From Gammaproteobacteria bacterium (lineage in GTDB: Bacteria > Pseudomonadota > Gammaproteobacteria > Pseudomonadales > Azotimanducaceae): a stretch of DNA of 64,000 bases. The stretch covers positions 62,001 through 126,000 of the forward strand of contig JAPOWH010000002.1 of the NCBI GenBank assembly GCA_026707735.1, in the 5' to 3' direction. Shown here one piece after another: positions 45,480 to 55,118 of the stretch (positions are counted from its first letter, which is position 1; each line of letters begins with the position of its first letter). A model generated the notes under the pieces. The model saw only the letters and a list, made by a program, of their open reading frames with translations. It searched no databases and was not told where the DNA came from. Made by a program: the position numbers and the translations under genes.

Positions 45480-45595
45480 CTCAGCTACATCACGTTTCTA
45501 AACGTACTCCCATTTGTTGCTGCAGCACCTGAATTAGTTGTCTGAATTCACACTTCTGGTCGATACCGTTCCATGCGAATCGATGTCGGCCGAAT

Positions 45596-47254
45596 TCAGT
45601 TTGCGGGATTCCTAAGAACCTCCCCAGCACTTTCGCCTGTGTGTTCGTCATCGCGCAGAATCACCGTTCCATTGCAGATGGTTGCTGAATATCCGGCTGC
45701 ACGCTGGATGAATCTCGGTGCGCCACCTGGGAAATCATTGACGATTTCGGGCTGACGCTCCTCGAGACGCTCCATGTCGATCACATTGACATCGGCTTTT
45801 TTGCCCACTTGCAATGACCCGCGATCATGGAATCCCAGTACTCGGGCGGGCTCGGAGCTGATTCGGCGCACTGCTTCCTGGAGCGAGTAGAGTTCGGCAT
45901 CCCGGTGCCAGTGCGACAACACGAAGGTCGACCAGCCTGAATCGATCATCTGACTGACGTGTGCGCCTGCATCGCCGAGTCCAGGCATAGCCCATTCGGT
46001 CGAGATCATTCGCTGCAGGTGCTCGAGATTCACGTTGAACCCTCGTGCATGGAATAGCGCTTTGCCATTGGTTTCCAGTGAGATTCGCAACCATGACTCG
46101 ACCGGGTGCTCTCCGTTCTGTTCGGCAATATCGTACAAGCTCTCGTAGCGCGTGTGCGTGTAGTTTGGTCTTGCTTTGTCTCCCATGTAGTACTGGCGTT
46201 TCATGGCTTTGAGCAAGTTCTCGTATTGAGGATGATCCTTGACTTCTTGTACGAGCTTCGAACGAAACTCGGCATTGCGGATTGCATCAAGCCGTTGTTC
46301 CAAGTTCATTTTCCGAAGTTCGTTCCACGATTTCGTGCGCCAGAAGTTGTTTGTCGACAAGCCAGTGACACCGCCACCGCTACGCGGAACGGTGACTGCG
46401 GTTACGTCGAGACCATCGTCTCGCATCTTGCCGACGCGTTCACCCAGCAAAGCCGCGTGTTCGGAAATGGCACTGAACAACACCCGACCGTTCTGAGCTT
46501 CTTCCGCTAGCAGGTCCATTTCGTTTTCCAGATCGCCAAAGTGCGGAACCGTTTGCATCAATCCGCCGTTTGTTGCAACAGCTTTGGAAATGGCAAGCAG
46601 TTCCTCGCGCGTTGCGAACGTGCCCGGAATCGGCCTTCTGTCAGGCAATACGTGACCTGGATGGCGATTGACCGAGAATCCGATCGCTCCTTCCTTTACC
46701 GACTGACCTGCAAGCTCGGCAATTTGCTGAATCTCTTCTTCGGTGGGTTGTTCATCGATGGCTCGCTCACCCATCACGAAGAAGCGTGTGGCGCTGTGCC
46801 CCACGAGTCCGGTTACATTGATCATTGGGTTCAGTCTTTCGATCGAATCCAAATACTCTCCGTAGGTTTCCCAGTCCCATGGAAGTCCCGTCAAGATCGC
46901 ATACTTTGGAATGTCCTCGACCGTCTCCATCATGCCGGCAAGAAACTCTCGATCCCCTTTCTTGCAGGGAGCAAAGGTAACGCCGCAGTTTCCGAGCAAA
47001 GCCGTCGTGACGCCGTGCCAAGTAATCGAGGTCAGTTTGGTGTCCCAGCCAATTTGGGCATCAAGATGCGTGTGCAGATCGACAAATCCCGGAGTGACCG
47101 CTTTGCCTTCCGCGTCAATCTCTTGTCGTCCCTTGGAGCAGTCCGTTCCGACGTGTGTAATCGTATTTCCGTCGATTCCTACATCCCCGACAAAGGGTTC
47201 AGTGCCTGTGCCGTCTACGACGAGGCCGTTTCGTACAACAAGATCGTGTGCCAT
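45596..47254 (-). CDS. N-acyl-D-amino-acid deacylase-like amidohydrolase
   Basis: About 552 residues from the ATG at 47254 (MAHDLVVRNGLVVDGTGTEP); an upstream Met at 47272 is less likely. Amidohydrolase features: N-terminal beta-sandwich, the first metal motif PGFVDLHTHLDAQ, GVTTALLGNCGVTFAP, GAIGFSVNRHPG, a late aspartate in MPGLGDAGAHVSQM and the closing GSLQVGKKADVNVID. It belongs to the D-aminoacylase/dihydroorotase-like amidohydrolase group that opens amide bonds in N-acyl-D-amino acids or related compounds. It has the longer build of the marine amidohydrolase branch. Substrate unknown. Transcribed alone, away from catabolic partners. Confidence 0.85.
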   Translation of the reverse strand: MAHDLVVRNGLVVDGTGTEPFVGDVGIDGNTITHVGTDCSKGRQEIDAEGKAVTPGFVDLHTHLDAQIGWDTKLTSITWHGVTTALLGNCGVTFAPCKKGDREFLAGMMETVEDIPKYAILTGLPWDWETYGEYLDSIERLNPMINVTGLVGHSATRFFVMGERAIDEQPTEEEIQQIAELAGQSVKEGAIGFSVNRHPGHVLPDRRPIPGTFATREELLAISKAVATNGGLMQTVPHFGDLENEMDLLAEEAQNGRVLFSAISEHAALLGERVGKMRDDGLDVTAVTVPRSGGGVTGLSTNNFWRTKSWNELRKMNLEQRLDAIRNAEFRSKLVQEVKDHPQYENLLKAMKRQYYMGDKARPNYTHTRYESLYDIAEQNGEHPVESWLRISLETNGKALFHARGFNVNLEHLQRMISTEWAMPGLGDAGAHVSQMIDSGWSTFVLSHWHRDAELYSLQEAVRRISSEPARVLGFHDRGSLQVGKKADVNVIDMERLEERQPEIVNDFPGGAPRFIQRAAGYSATICNGTVILRDDEHTGESAGEVLRNPAN

Positions 47255-47356
47255 TTCGTGGAACTCCCTCAAGAAGATCAGTTGTTAATGATGCCAAAAA
47301 TGTCCATTCATTCGTTGCCGCCGAATGCGTGAGAAGCGGCAAACGCCCGACGGGGT

Positions 47357-48079
47357 CTAGGTGTCAGTCGGTTCAGCAGTGAAGATTTCGCGAGCCGTCG
47401 TGAGTTGGGACGCGAAGAATTCGGCGTATTCGTGGTCTGCTGAATTGAGCATGTTGAACGCGGACTCAAACTCTTTTTCAGTCTGATCGGTAGGATCTTC
47501 TAGCAAATGAGTCAGTGCGATCCAGCCACCCTGCATGAGCTTGTCAATCTCAGTGTCGGACATTTCGTGTGCTCCCTCGAAATGTTCAATCGCAAGCTTG
47601 TAATTCTTGGCGGACAGCGCGTGCGCACCGTTTATCCACAGAATGTTCGATGTGATGTCGTCTGCCGCCTTCGAGTACTCCAACCCGACTCGAGCAGCGG
47701 AGAATCCAAGTTTCTGAGCTTCCGGAGAGATTGGTCCGGTGTCTCCCCATCCAGGCCAAGTGAACGCCGCGATGTTGTACGCCACACCACGCGCGAATTT
47801 CCGAATCTTGTTTGCCGTTTCGGGAGCGCTGTCCTTCAATTGCTCAATTTGGTTGTCGAGGTAGAGAAGTTGCAGCCGTGCAACGGGTACGAACAAAGCG
47901 TCTTTCTTGATGTTGCGGAGCTCCCGCATCAATTCGCCAATCTGGCCAAATTCTTCGTCGGAAATTTTGGAAAGGGCGAGTTCTTCAGAGATCACAACGG
48001 TTGCTCCTAGGCATGTCAACAGGAAGGTTACAGAAATTTGAATGAGTCTTGGATTCACATTGATTCTCGATATGGCCAA
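47357..48079 (-). CDS. Hypothetical exported protein
   Basis: A 240-residue protein with an N-terminal hydrophobic segment (LIQISVTFLLTCLGATVVIS) that may be a signal peptide, then helical hydrophilic sequence: FGQIGELMRELRNIKK, LQLLYLDNQIEQLKDSAPET, and a TPR-like stretch (ALSAKNYKLAIEHFEGAHEM). An N-terminal basic segment precedes the hydrophobic run. Role unknown; TPR-like helices suggest a protein-interaction module in the periplasm. It lies 84 bases upstream of the amidohydrolase on the same strand and could share its transcript. Confidence 0.55.
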   Translation of the reverse strand: MAISRINVNPRLIQISVTFLLTCLGATVVISEELALSKISDEEFGQIGELMRELRNIKKDALFVPVARLQLLYLDNQIEQLKDSAPETANKIRKFARGVAYNIAAFTWPGWGDTGPISPEAQKLGFSAARVGLEYSKAADDITSNILWINGAHALSAKNYKLAIEHFEGAHEMSDTEIDKLMQGGWIALTHLLEDPTDQTEKEFESAFNMLNSADHEYAEFFASQLTTAREIFTAEPTDT

Positions 48080-48361
48080 TACAGATTTTGACTACGGGTT
48101 TTGAGGCGGCAGTTGCTAGCCCTTAGTGGCTGACCAACGGCGTTCACGCCATCAGGCTCAACGACTTATCTTCTGTAGTCCGGCAGCCTTAAGTATGAAA
48201 TTCACGGAATGGCGCGACTTCGTTTTTCGACGGACAGTCAGAAGATCATTGAAACTCTTGCGAACACACATAGTGCGAGACATGTGGCTAGTCCAATGTG
48301 ATAACTGTCCTTCGGCCCCATAGTCCTTTGCTCGACCTTAGGCGTAAAGCTTCATGCAACC
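48080..48361. other. No supported gene
   Basis: About 280 bases upstream of the exported-protein gene and downstream of the DUF1902 gene. Short frames only; it should contain the exported-protein promoter. Confidence 0.35.
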
Positions 48362-48709
48362 CTAGGTGGCTACCTTGCGTAAATCGTGCTCCACACTGAG
48401 AGTGCAATGAGTAAAGGAATCAGTTTTCTTGTGGCATTCGATCTGAAAGTGTATGGCGTCAGGGAGGCTATCGTCCGCAGGTTGCAGATCTTCAAATACA
48501 CGTGCTAGTTCCCCAAGAAGTTGGTCGATAGATTTCGCTTCGACAAACAATCCAAAGACATCCTTGCTCGACGCCGACCAAACCTTCGCCGGATCGTCCC
48601 AATGAGCATCGATCGAGATGTGCAATGGATTAGACGCAATGTTCACTGAACTCCTAAGCTTGCTTCTCGGTTGTAGTTCAACTCGTTGGTGCTGTTTTAA
48701 AGTCTGCAC
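48362..48709 (-). CDS. DUF1902 / HicB-like small protein
   Basis: A 115-residue protein. The core HISIDAHWDDPAKVWSASSK, then DVFGLFVEAKSIDQLLGEL, has the DUF1902 pattern (strand, W-D-x-x-x-x-V-W-x-A-x-S-x-D-V-x-G-L), a HicB-antitoxin-related fold. The first 25 residues (LKQHQRVELQPRSKLRSS) look like an artefactual extension; a GTG near 48646 could be the true start. No HicA-like toxin adjoins it. Function as an antitoxin is an inference from fold family. Confidence 0.5.
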   Translation of the reverse strand: MQTLKQHQRVELQPRSKLRSSVNIASNPLHISIDAHWDDPAKVWSASSKDVFGLFVEAKSIDQLLGELARVFEDLQPADDSLPDAIHFQIECHKKTDSFTHCTLSVEHDLRKVAT

Positions 48710-48937
48710 TCAATACTTTCTGCCGACTTGCTCTCGTTGAGTACGATTCACACTCAGGGGAAGTCACCGTGTAACCCATTTGCTCGTTGCGGTGAGAATT
48801 GGCCTCAAGAATCCCATTCGCGAAGACAAGGTTCATTTCGGATGAACTGGCATATCGGTCTTGCAAGAGATTCACCGGATGTAATTCGGTTAAATTGTAG
48901 CCTTGATAGGGGAAGTCACTAAGAGGTAGAAGTAGCT

Positions 48938-49546
48938 GTGAACTGGAGTGCCGTGTGGGATTTCTGGCTATACGTCGACGAACCAATTGGATTGATTCTC
49001 GGAGTTCTGATTGTCCTTTGCTTGATTCGACAGAACCTCTGGGCATGGCCGTTGGGGGTCTTCTATGTATTTGTCTCGATCACGGTTCTTTTGGAAGCCA
49101 AGCTTTATGCCAATCTAGCCCTTCACGTGTTGGGCTTTTTGCCGCTGAACTTGTATGGCTGGTATGTCTGGTTGTTCGGCGGAGAGCAACGGGATGATCT
49201 GCCAGTCACCCGGAGTAGATGGACGCTGCTGGCTTTTCTTGCTGCGATTTGTGTAGTCGGAGGACTTGCCCTCGGGTTTCTGTTCAACACTTATACGGAC
49301 GCCGCGTTGCCCTATCTGGACAACGGGATATTCATGATGAGTTTCGGTGCCATGTATTTGACTGCCCATAAGAAGATAGAGAACTGGGCGATTTGGTTCC
49401 TTGTCAACGTGATATCCGTAGCTGTCTACGTGAGTCAGGGACTCTGGTTCTACGGTGTGCTGTATTTCGCCTACATTTTCATGGCGATTTGGGGATTCCT
49501 AGAGTGGCGAAACTCCATGGACCAGCAGAAGCAACCATCAAATTAA
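48938..49546 (+). CDS. pnuC: PnuC-family nicotinamide riboside/vitamin transporter
   Basis: A 202-residue membrane protein. The PnuC signature is present: LWAWPLGVFYVFVSITVLLE, then YANLALHVLGFLPLNLYGWY, and in the second half KKIENWAIWFLVNVISVAVY, then VLYFAYIFMAIWGFLEW. About seven hydrophobic segments fit the 3+1+3 SWEET-like fold. PnuC proteins are facilitators for nicotinamide riboside, and related members carry thiamine or riboflavin. The start is GTG at 48938. A kinase (such as NadR) that would trap the substrate is not in the window, and no riboswitch was recognised upstream. Confidence 0.88.
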   Translation: MNWSAVWDFWLYVDEPIGLILGVLIVLCLIRQNLWAWPLGVFYVFVSITVLLEAKLYANLALHVLGFLPLNLYGWYVWLFGGEQRDDLPVTRSRWTLLAFLAAICVVGGLALGFLFNTYTDAALPYLDNGIFMMSFGAMYLTAHKKIENWAIWFLVNVISVAVYVSQGLWFYGVLYFAYIFMAIWGFLEWRNSMDQQKQPSN

Positions 49547-49686
49547 CCACGTCAAAGGAACCTAGTTGCAGGTTGGCGTTGGATTAGTCATGCTAACCTG
49601 ATCCAATCAACTTGTCTAACAAGAGCGTGATTGCTTGGGATCCGCGCTGGGACCCTTTCCACAGACGCACAATGCAGCGATCAGGC

Positions 49687-50388
49687 TCATTGCTTTGCCG
49701 GTTTAACAATCGACTCTACTGCACGCAAACAGTAGTGCACTTGACTCTTCTTGTAGCCTTGGGACAGGTGATGGCAATAAACAGCAGGACAACCTTCAAT
49801 CTCAGTGCGTCCATACCATTGGCCATTTCCGTTCCGTTTGACATCACTCCAACACCCCTCGAGGCCAAGTGATTGACTAGCTTTTTTTCCGAACACGATG
49901 ATAGAACGAGGTTGCATTGCCCGGAGCATGCGTCTCGCCCAATTTGACGAAAAATTTCTCCAGAGAGCGTAAGCCCCAGTCTTTCTCATCCACTTACTAG
50001 CATCATTGGCTCGTGCCTCCGGGAAGCAAGTCGTAATCGCTGTTGTTCGGTACTTGAGCATAGAGGCATGCCCCGCCTCATTGAATAATTTTGTTAAATT
50101 TCGGCCAAATGCGAACCGACTATCAAGATAAACGAGCTTGTCCGGCCATTCCCATTTCGTTGGAGACCTATCGCCCGCTCCTCCTTGAAAGCTCACGAGC
50201 ACCAAGTCGGGCTTGACCATAGGTGGGCCAAACATAATCGTGATCTTGGGATCTATAACCGCGTTCCATTTGGGATCTCGAGTTCGTTCACGGGCTTCTG
50301 TATACATACGTTTAGTGAGAGCATCCAGTTCCTTCAGTCGAATCTGGTCATTTGATGAAGCGGTTCTTTCGCCGGTTCGTGATTCCAT
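49687..50388 (-). CDS. Uncharacterised protein with uracil-DNA-glycosylase-like features
   Basis: A 233-residue protein. IMFGPPMVKPDLVLVSFQGG resembles the first motif region of UDG-superfamily proteins, RSIIVFGKKASQSLG the beta-strand that follows, and AVYCHHLSQGYKKSQV the late histidine loop. The central segment has YRTTAITTCFPEARANDASK. The order would fit a UDG fold, but the catalytic acid or asparagine cannot be placed with certainty, so the activity is not asserted. The start is the ATG at 50388. It lies alone between pnuC and a PhyH-like oxygenase. Confidence 0.5.
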   Translation of the reverse strand: MESRTGERTASSNDQIRLKELDALTKRMYTEARERTRDPKWNAVIDPKITIMFGPPMVKPDLVLVSFQGGAGDRSPTKWEWPDKLVYLDSRFAFGRNLTKLFNEAGHASMLKYRTTAITTCFPEARANDASKWMRKTGAYALWRNFSSNWARRMLRAMQPRSIIVFGKKASQSLGLEGCWSDVKRNGNGQWYGRTEIEGCPAVYCHHLSQGYKKSQVHYCLRAVESIVKPAKQ

Positions 50389-50557
50389 TTGTCCAAATTT
50401 TCTTCTGTTATGTACTTCCGCGTGGAATCCATACTATAGGTTGATTCGAATCGAGACTATAGTTCCTTCCTGATTTGTGCGAGAGAGTTCAAAAGCACAT
50501 GTTTGAAGGGCAATATTCTTCACACAGCCAATAAATCAACTGCGCGTCCCGGCCATT

Positions 50558-51469
50558 TCAAACAGGATCGATTTTCGCCCTCAACTTTCGCTGTTGCCGC
50601 TGATAGTCGTATAGGCGTCGAGTGGGCGCAATCAGGTAGTCGATTGGCTCGTCAGTGTAGTCGGCGTTGGGATTGACGGCGCCTCCCTCGAGTTCGGACT
50701 CGCATCCTCTCTCGAATCGTAGTCGACCTCGAACCTCTGAACTTTCATCCACATAGACCAACGCAATCATGTGTCGTGGTCGTTTGGAACGATTGGGAAC
50801 ACCTCTATGCCAAAGGCGGATGTCGCGAATCAACACATCTCCAATCGCCGTGGTTGGCTGGATTGGGGGATGATTTTCCATGCGCTCCGCCATCTGGTCG
50901 GAATTGACGGCTCGCTTCCCGTCGGTGGTCCTGACAAGATGAGTGCCAGGCCAAAGCTCGATGGCTCCGTTCGCTGAATTCATGGGTCCAGGAGGAATAT
51001 TCACTACTACGGAGAATGTTGGTTCGACGGGGCTAGGAGGGGAGGTCCGATGACCACTATCCATATGTAGGTGTTGAGTCCCACTTCGGGGACAGTTGGT
51101 GTTGCCGTTGTAGAACGTTAGCGTTGGACTCGGACCAAGCAACTGTATGCAGACATCCATTACGAAGTAATTCATCACCACGTCTCGGAACACGAATTCG
51201 CGCGATGGAGGAGGTCCCTGTTGCAGATGGCCTCTCTCGCGAGGGTTTCCGCCAATGGATGTGCAATATTCTTGCAATTCCTTTGTGTCCTGATCCATTC
51301 GGCGGCGTAACAGCGCCAAGGGCTGCTTGGGAATGGCATCCCTAAGAACGACGAATCCGTGACTTCGAATCAAGTCAACGGCTTCGTCAACTGAGTCTTT
51401 AGGTACTGAGAAGGGTTGTTCTTCTGTATGACTGGAACAGTTTTCGGTGCGATTTGATTGAGAATTCAT
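50558..51469 (-). CDS. Phytanoyl-CoA dioxygenase (PhyH) family oxygenase
   Basis: About 303 residues from the ATG at 51469; a Met at 51493 would add eight residues. The 2-oxoglutarate/Fe(II) fold is seen in SHGFVVLRDAIPKQPLALLR, the metal motif HLHMDSGH (H-x-D), the jelly-roll strand FSVVVNIPPG, NGAIELWPGTHL, and the distal histidine with its 2-oxoglutarate arginine in IRDIRLWHRGVPNRSKRPRH. All three metal ligands are present. PhyH proteins hydroxylate varied small molecules; alpha-oxidation of branched acyl-CoA is one option that would feed a 2-hydroxyacyl-CoA lyase, which this genome also carries. The substrate cannot be deduced from sequence. Confidence 0.82.
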   Translation of the reverse strand: MNSQSNRTENCSSHTEEQPFSVPKDSVDEAVDLIRSHGFVVLRDAIPKQPLALLRRRMDQDTKELQEYCTSIGGNPRERGHLQQGPPPSREFVFRDVVMNYFVMDVCIQLLGPSPTLTFYNGNTNCPRSGTQHLHMDSGHRTSPPSPVEPTFSVVVNIPPGPMNSANGAIELWPGTHLVRTTDGKRAVNSDQMAERMENHPPIQPTTAIGDVLIRDIRLWHRGVPNRSKRPRHMIALVYVDESSEVRGRLRFERGCESELEGGAVNPNADYTDEPIDYLIAPTRRLYDYQRQQRKLRAKIDPV

Positions 51470-51755
51470 TTCGTATTCGAAGTGGCTAACCAAGCCCTGT
51501 CAGGGCCGTAAGGACGCCCGATTGAAGTAGTTTAGCGGTTGAGAAAGACCTTGGACAAGGACAGACGATTGATAGCGGACCCACTTTGACCAACTTGCGT
51601 AGTGGTTTGTTCATCGAATTAGCCAGTGTTTTTTCTAAGACAAGTAAGTTAGGGAAAGTGCACCTTCCGTTGGCCTCTGATGTTGAGTCGCGATCTTGAT
51701 ACAAACGCGCTTATTCGTGTGCTATCTTGAATGGTACAGTGGAGACTCTGCAGCG

Positions 51756-54002
51756 ATGAATCCTCTTCGGCTAATCCTTAGTCTGTTCCTGATTGTCGGC
51801 GCAATGCAGGTCCAAAGCGACGATACAGTTACGCTAAATGGGCGCATTCTCGCGAATGGACACCAAGCCCATTCTGTGTGGATAGGGGTGTTTGAATTGC
51901 CAATGCGACCCGAAGCGGAAGCTTGGAGTTGGACTCAGCTTGATTCCACAGAATTCACCTTGAACGTTCCCGACGCCAAAGAAATCCAGTTGGTGGCGCT
52001 GCGGAAAGACTCCTTGCCCGTTGTGCAACGGATTCATCCAGGCTCTGCCGACGCAAGAATCGAGCTTGAGTTTAAAGAGGGATTAACACTGGAAGGAAAT
52101 GTCCTTTCAACCGACGGCATACCGGTTGCCGACATTTGGCTGATCTTATATCGCCCTGATTTGCCAAACGTTCAAATTCCGCGTTATGTCAAACCCTCTT
52201 GGAAGAGCGAAGCTGACGGTCGATTCAAGATAGGTGGGTTGGTAGCGAACGAGAGCTACGAAATAGAGATTGCTCTGCGATACAGCGCAAATGAGACATT
52301 TTCTGTGAAAATCTCAGAAAACAATCCGGTCCACGAGCTGCGACTCTCTGACGCATATTTCGTGCGGGGCAGGGTAATAGATCTTGACCAAGACCTCGTT
52401 CAAGGCTCAACAGTTAGCTTCGAGCCTGTACCGGAAACAAGAGATTTCTTTAGTTCAGATCAGTTCGGTCCGGATGCATGGAGTCCTACGACTACTACCG
52501 ATGACAAAGGCGAATTTGGAATTGGGCCATTCGAGCGTGGAAAGAAGATATGGCTAATTGCTAGGCACACAGAACATGGTCCATCCAATGTATTGCAGGT
52601 CGATTCTGGAGAACACAGGGCCGAGTTGGTTCTCAAGGGTATGGTGCGTGTGTTTGGTAGTGTGGTTGACGCCTCTACTGGTGAACCCATCGATGAATTC
52701 ACGTTATTCGCAATCCGCGCAGATGGGAGTCAAAAATATTCGTTCGATGACTCTAAGGGGGAAATTTCCAGCTTGGTGGAACCGAAGACTGTGGGGCTCG
52801 TTGTGGATTCTCCAGAATACAGCGTTCACTTTGGCATGAATATTTCAATGGAATCGGTCGACGAGTACGACATGGGCGTAATTGCTTTGAATCGTGCAAG
52901 ACAATTAACGGGTTTGGTCTACGATTCAGCAAGCAGAGAACCGCTAGCGGGAGCCGCTGTTTCGCACTTTGATAACCGGTTGATTGAAAATGTAGAGACC
53001 CATTGGCTTAACTTCATCCCTTCTTACTTGAGCGAAACTACACACTCAACCACCAACGAAGTAGGAGAGTTCTTGTTAACCAGGGTTGCGGGGGACTCAA
53101 CCCAACTGACGGTAACTGCCGCCGGGTATTTGACCCAAGTGCATCAAATTGATGGTGGCACCACGGAGTTTGATGTTGCTTTGGTGAAGAAGTCGACCAG
53201 CGCAAGAATCAGAGGAAGAATTGAGTCTAACTTGGGGGAACCTATTGCCGGGGACGTGGAATTTGTAGGCGCAAATGAAAGACATAGCGTTGGTGTTCAG
53301 AGCGACGGACTTTTCGATCACGCGGTAAGCCCTGACAAATATGAGGTATATGCAGAAACTAATCAAGGAAGATCTGACACTCTAGAAGTCGACGTTGCTG
53401 AAGACGAGGTTCAAGAAATCACGCTGGTTGTTGATTCCAAGGGCCATCTAATTGGCGCTGTCGATGGCCTTTGGGACGGAGAAACGGTGTACGTAAGCAT
53501 TTACTCGAAGACTGACGAAGTCCATTTAGGATCACTTAGCGAATTAGGAAACGGCAAGTTTGAGGTCGTGGGAGTGGGCCTAGGCGAGCTCAGAATTAGT
53601 GCATGGTCGAATAGGGGCCGCACACAGCAAAATTCGATTGAAGTGAATACAGATACCCAAGAGGCTTTTGTCGAACTGAATTTTCGCGGAACTTCGCGGA
53701 TCTTTGGATCCTTGAGCTTTCCTGGTGGCTCGATACGCAGTGGCCACTTGAATGCAGTCCCGAAACTACAGGGCAAAACTGGAGGATCGGGTGCGATTAA
53801 TGTCGATGGTACCTATGAGATCACGGGTTTGGACGATGGCGAGTATACCGTTCATGTCTATCAATTTAAGCGTCTCAGCCTTGAGCTTGAAGACCGAGGC
53901 TTTGGGGGAGGCGGGACAGTCCCAGTTGGTCGATTCGATGCTTTCGTAAGGGGAGATACAGAACTAGACCTAGCGCTACCGAAGCAGTTCAAATCTGAGT
54001 GA
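51756..54002 (+). CDS. Secreted beta-sandwich repeat protein B1
   Basis: About 748 residues from the ATG at 51756; the open frame extends 20 codons upstream, but the signal peptide begins here (MNPLRLILSLFLIVGAMQVQ). The mature protein is a chain of roughly eight CarboxypepD-regulatory-like (prealbumin-type) domains, each opening with a strand such as TVTLNGRILANG, LTLEGNVLSTDGIPVAD, VRVFGSVVDASTGEPIDEF, TGLVYDSASREPLAGAAV and RIFGSLSFPGG. No cell-wall anchor or membrane segment follows, and it ends at FKSE. It is the most diverged of the three intact paralogues and the first in the tandem array. Role unknown; such chains often serve in adhesion or substrate binding at the envelope. Confidence 0.75.
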   Translation: MNPLRLILSLFLIVGAMQVQSDDTVTLNGRILANGHQAHSVWIGVFELPMRPEAEAWSWTQLDSTEFTLNVPDAKEIQLVALRKDSLPVVQRIHPGSADARIELEFKEGLTLEGNVLSTDGIPVADIWLILYRPDLPNVQIPRYVKPSWKSEADGRFKIGGLVANESYEIEIALRYSANETFSVKISENNPVHELRLSDAYFVRGRVIDLDQDLVQGSTVSFEPVPETRDFFSSDQFGPDAWSPTTTTDDKGEFGIGPFERGKKIWLIARHTEHGPSNVLQVDSGEHRAELVLKGMVRVFGSVVDASTGEPIDEFTLFAIRADGSQKYSFDDSKGEISSLVEPKTVGLVVDSPEYSVHFGMNISMESVDEYDMGVIALNRARQLTGLVYDSASREPLAGAAVSHFDNRLIENVETHWLNFIPSYLSETTHSTTNEVGEFLLTRVAGDSTQLTVTAAGYLTQVHQIDGGTTEFDVALVKKSTSARIRGRIESNLGEPIAGDVEFVGANERHSVGVQSDGLFDHAVSPDKYEVYAETNQGRSDTLEVDVAEDEVQEITLVVDSKGHLIGAVDGLWDGETVYVSIYSKTDEVHLGSLSELGNGKFEVVGVGLGELRISAWSNRGRTQQNSIEVNTDTQEAFVELNFRGTSRIFGSLSFPGGSIRSGHLNAVPKLQGKTGGSGAINVDGTYEITGLDDGEYTVHVYQFKRLSLELEDRGFGGGGTVPVGRFDAFVRGDTELDLALPKQFKSE

Positions 54003-54353
54003 TTGGACTACTTGTTGACTGCTTGGCCCAAGTATTGATCTGGAAGGTTAGAGAAATAGGATCATCGAATAAACGGATTCTCTCTCTGGCCAATACTGCT
54101 CAATGCGCGTTCCCGCATTCGAGTATGGTTTGGCTGTTGCAAGGAAACTAGTGGGTGGCGGATGTCGGACACTGATGGCTGCAAAACCTCGTTGCCTAAC
54201 GAATGTCTTGCGACTCAGGCTTTGAGGGCTTTTCTTAAACCGGCACTCTAGGGCTTGTGAACACTGTGATGGATCGTTGCACAGGTTCCGCGCTTGGTCG
54301 GAAAGCGCATTTGCGTGTGTTATCTTGATTGGCACAGTGGAAGTAACCCAGCT
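54003..54353 (+). repeat. Duplicated intergenic module upstream of the split paralogue
   Basis: This gap aligns with 57221-57602 and 59859-60243. Shared blocks include TTCGAGTATGGTTT-like segments, GGAAACTAGTGGGTGGCGG, CTTGTGAACACTG and the promoter-proximal TGTGTTATCTTGA before the start codon. So each duplication carried the 5' flank with the gene. Confidence 0.7.
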
Positions 54354-54554
54354 ATGAGTCCACCTCGACAATTGCTTTGTCTGTTCCTGATTCTCGTCGC
54401 GGCGAATGGCAAAAGCGAAGATACAGTCGCGCTGAATGGGCACATTGAGGCCAAGGCCACGCGTGAATTCAGTTGGTGGTCGTTTTTTCTCTTCAGAGTT
54501 CCTTTCAACATAGTTTTCAAACCAAGAGACATGGAAGATTCAACGACTGTTTGA
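54354..54554 (+). pseudogene. 5' fragment of a fourth beta-sandwich paralogue
   Basis: The start and signal peptide are conserved (MSPPRQLLCLFLILVAANGK), followed by TVALNGHIEAK, the equivalent of TVTLNGHIVANG in the intact copies. Homology stops at about 54.46 kb and the frame ends at 54554. The matching 3' part resumes at about 56.84 kb, so the copy is split by roughly 2.3 kb that carries other genes, and the middle of the gene is missing. Confidence 0.75.
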
Positions 54555-54561
54555 ACCGTGT

Positions 54562-54948
54562 TTACTTGCGGTTCATTAATCCAACCTTATTTCCGCTTGG
54601 ATCGTGAACAAAAGCCAAATACTCGGATTGGCCCGCGTGTCCGAAAAGACCTGATTCGTCCTCGTATACGCGTCGAATATCCTCAACAATTTCGACTCCG
54701 GCCGTCTTTAATTCCTGCATTTTCCGCTCTAAGTTTTCAAAATATAGGTAGAACAGCGACTGAGAAGTCGTCTCGTTGCTCTCCTCGATCATGAGTCTCG
54801 GTCCCCCCATGTCAAAGAAAGCAAGACGCACTCCCGCAGTAAATCGATGTATCAGCGGTAAACAAAGCAAGTCTCTGTAGAAAGTTACTGCAGCATCCAT
54901 GTCGCTAACGGCTATTCCTATTTGATGTAGCTGGCGATCCGTACTCAT
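54562..54948 (-). CDS. VOC (glyoxalase/bleomycin-resistance-like) superfamily protein
   Basis: A 128-residue protein with the paired beta-alpha-beta-beta-beta units of the VOC fold: LHQIGIAVSDMDAAVTFYRD at the start, then FFDMGGPRLMIEES, then SLFYLYFENLERKMQELKTA and FVHDPSGNKVGLMNRK at the end. The first metal ligand H8 is present. The usual last ligand (Glu after DPxGN) reads as Gly (NKVGLM), so the metal site may be altered, or the role non-catalytic. It sits inside the split paralogue, minus strand. Confidence 0.8.
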   Translation of the reverse strand: MSTDRQLHQIGIAVSDMDAAVTFYRDLLCLPLIHRFTAGVRLAFFDMGGPRLMIEESNETTSQSLFYLYFENLERKMQELKTAGVEIVEDIRRVYEDESGLFGHAGQSEYLAFVHDPSGNKVGLMNRK

Positions 54949-55118
54949 AGCATTCTTGAACCCAATGGGAACCTAGTCGATTTTGTGGCACATGTAGAAC
55001 TGTTCTCCTCCTCTTGGTCCTAGAACAGCTTTGGTTCTATTCAAGAGACTCTCTAGACTCAAGATGGACTCGTCGACTACGGCGATGAACCCAGATAGAC
55101 GCGCAAGAAGAGCTCGTT

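Noticed and set aside
48678-49046. 122-codon minus-strand frame opposite the pnuC start
   Set aside because: Overlaps the well-supported pnuC gene and the DUF1902 gene, with no recognisable content.
51696-51755. Upstream in-frame extension of the B genes (VCYLEWYSGDS-like) as part of the protein
   Set aside because: It precedes a clean signal peptide, is blocked by a TAG in B3, and its conservation is explained by the duplicated promoter region.
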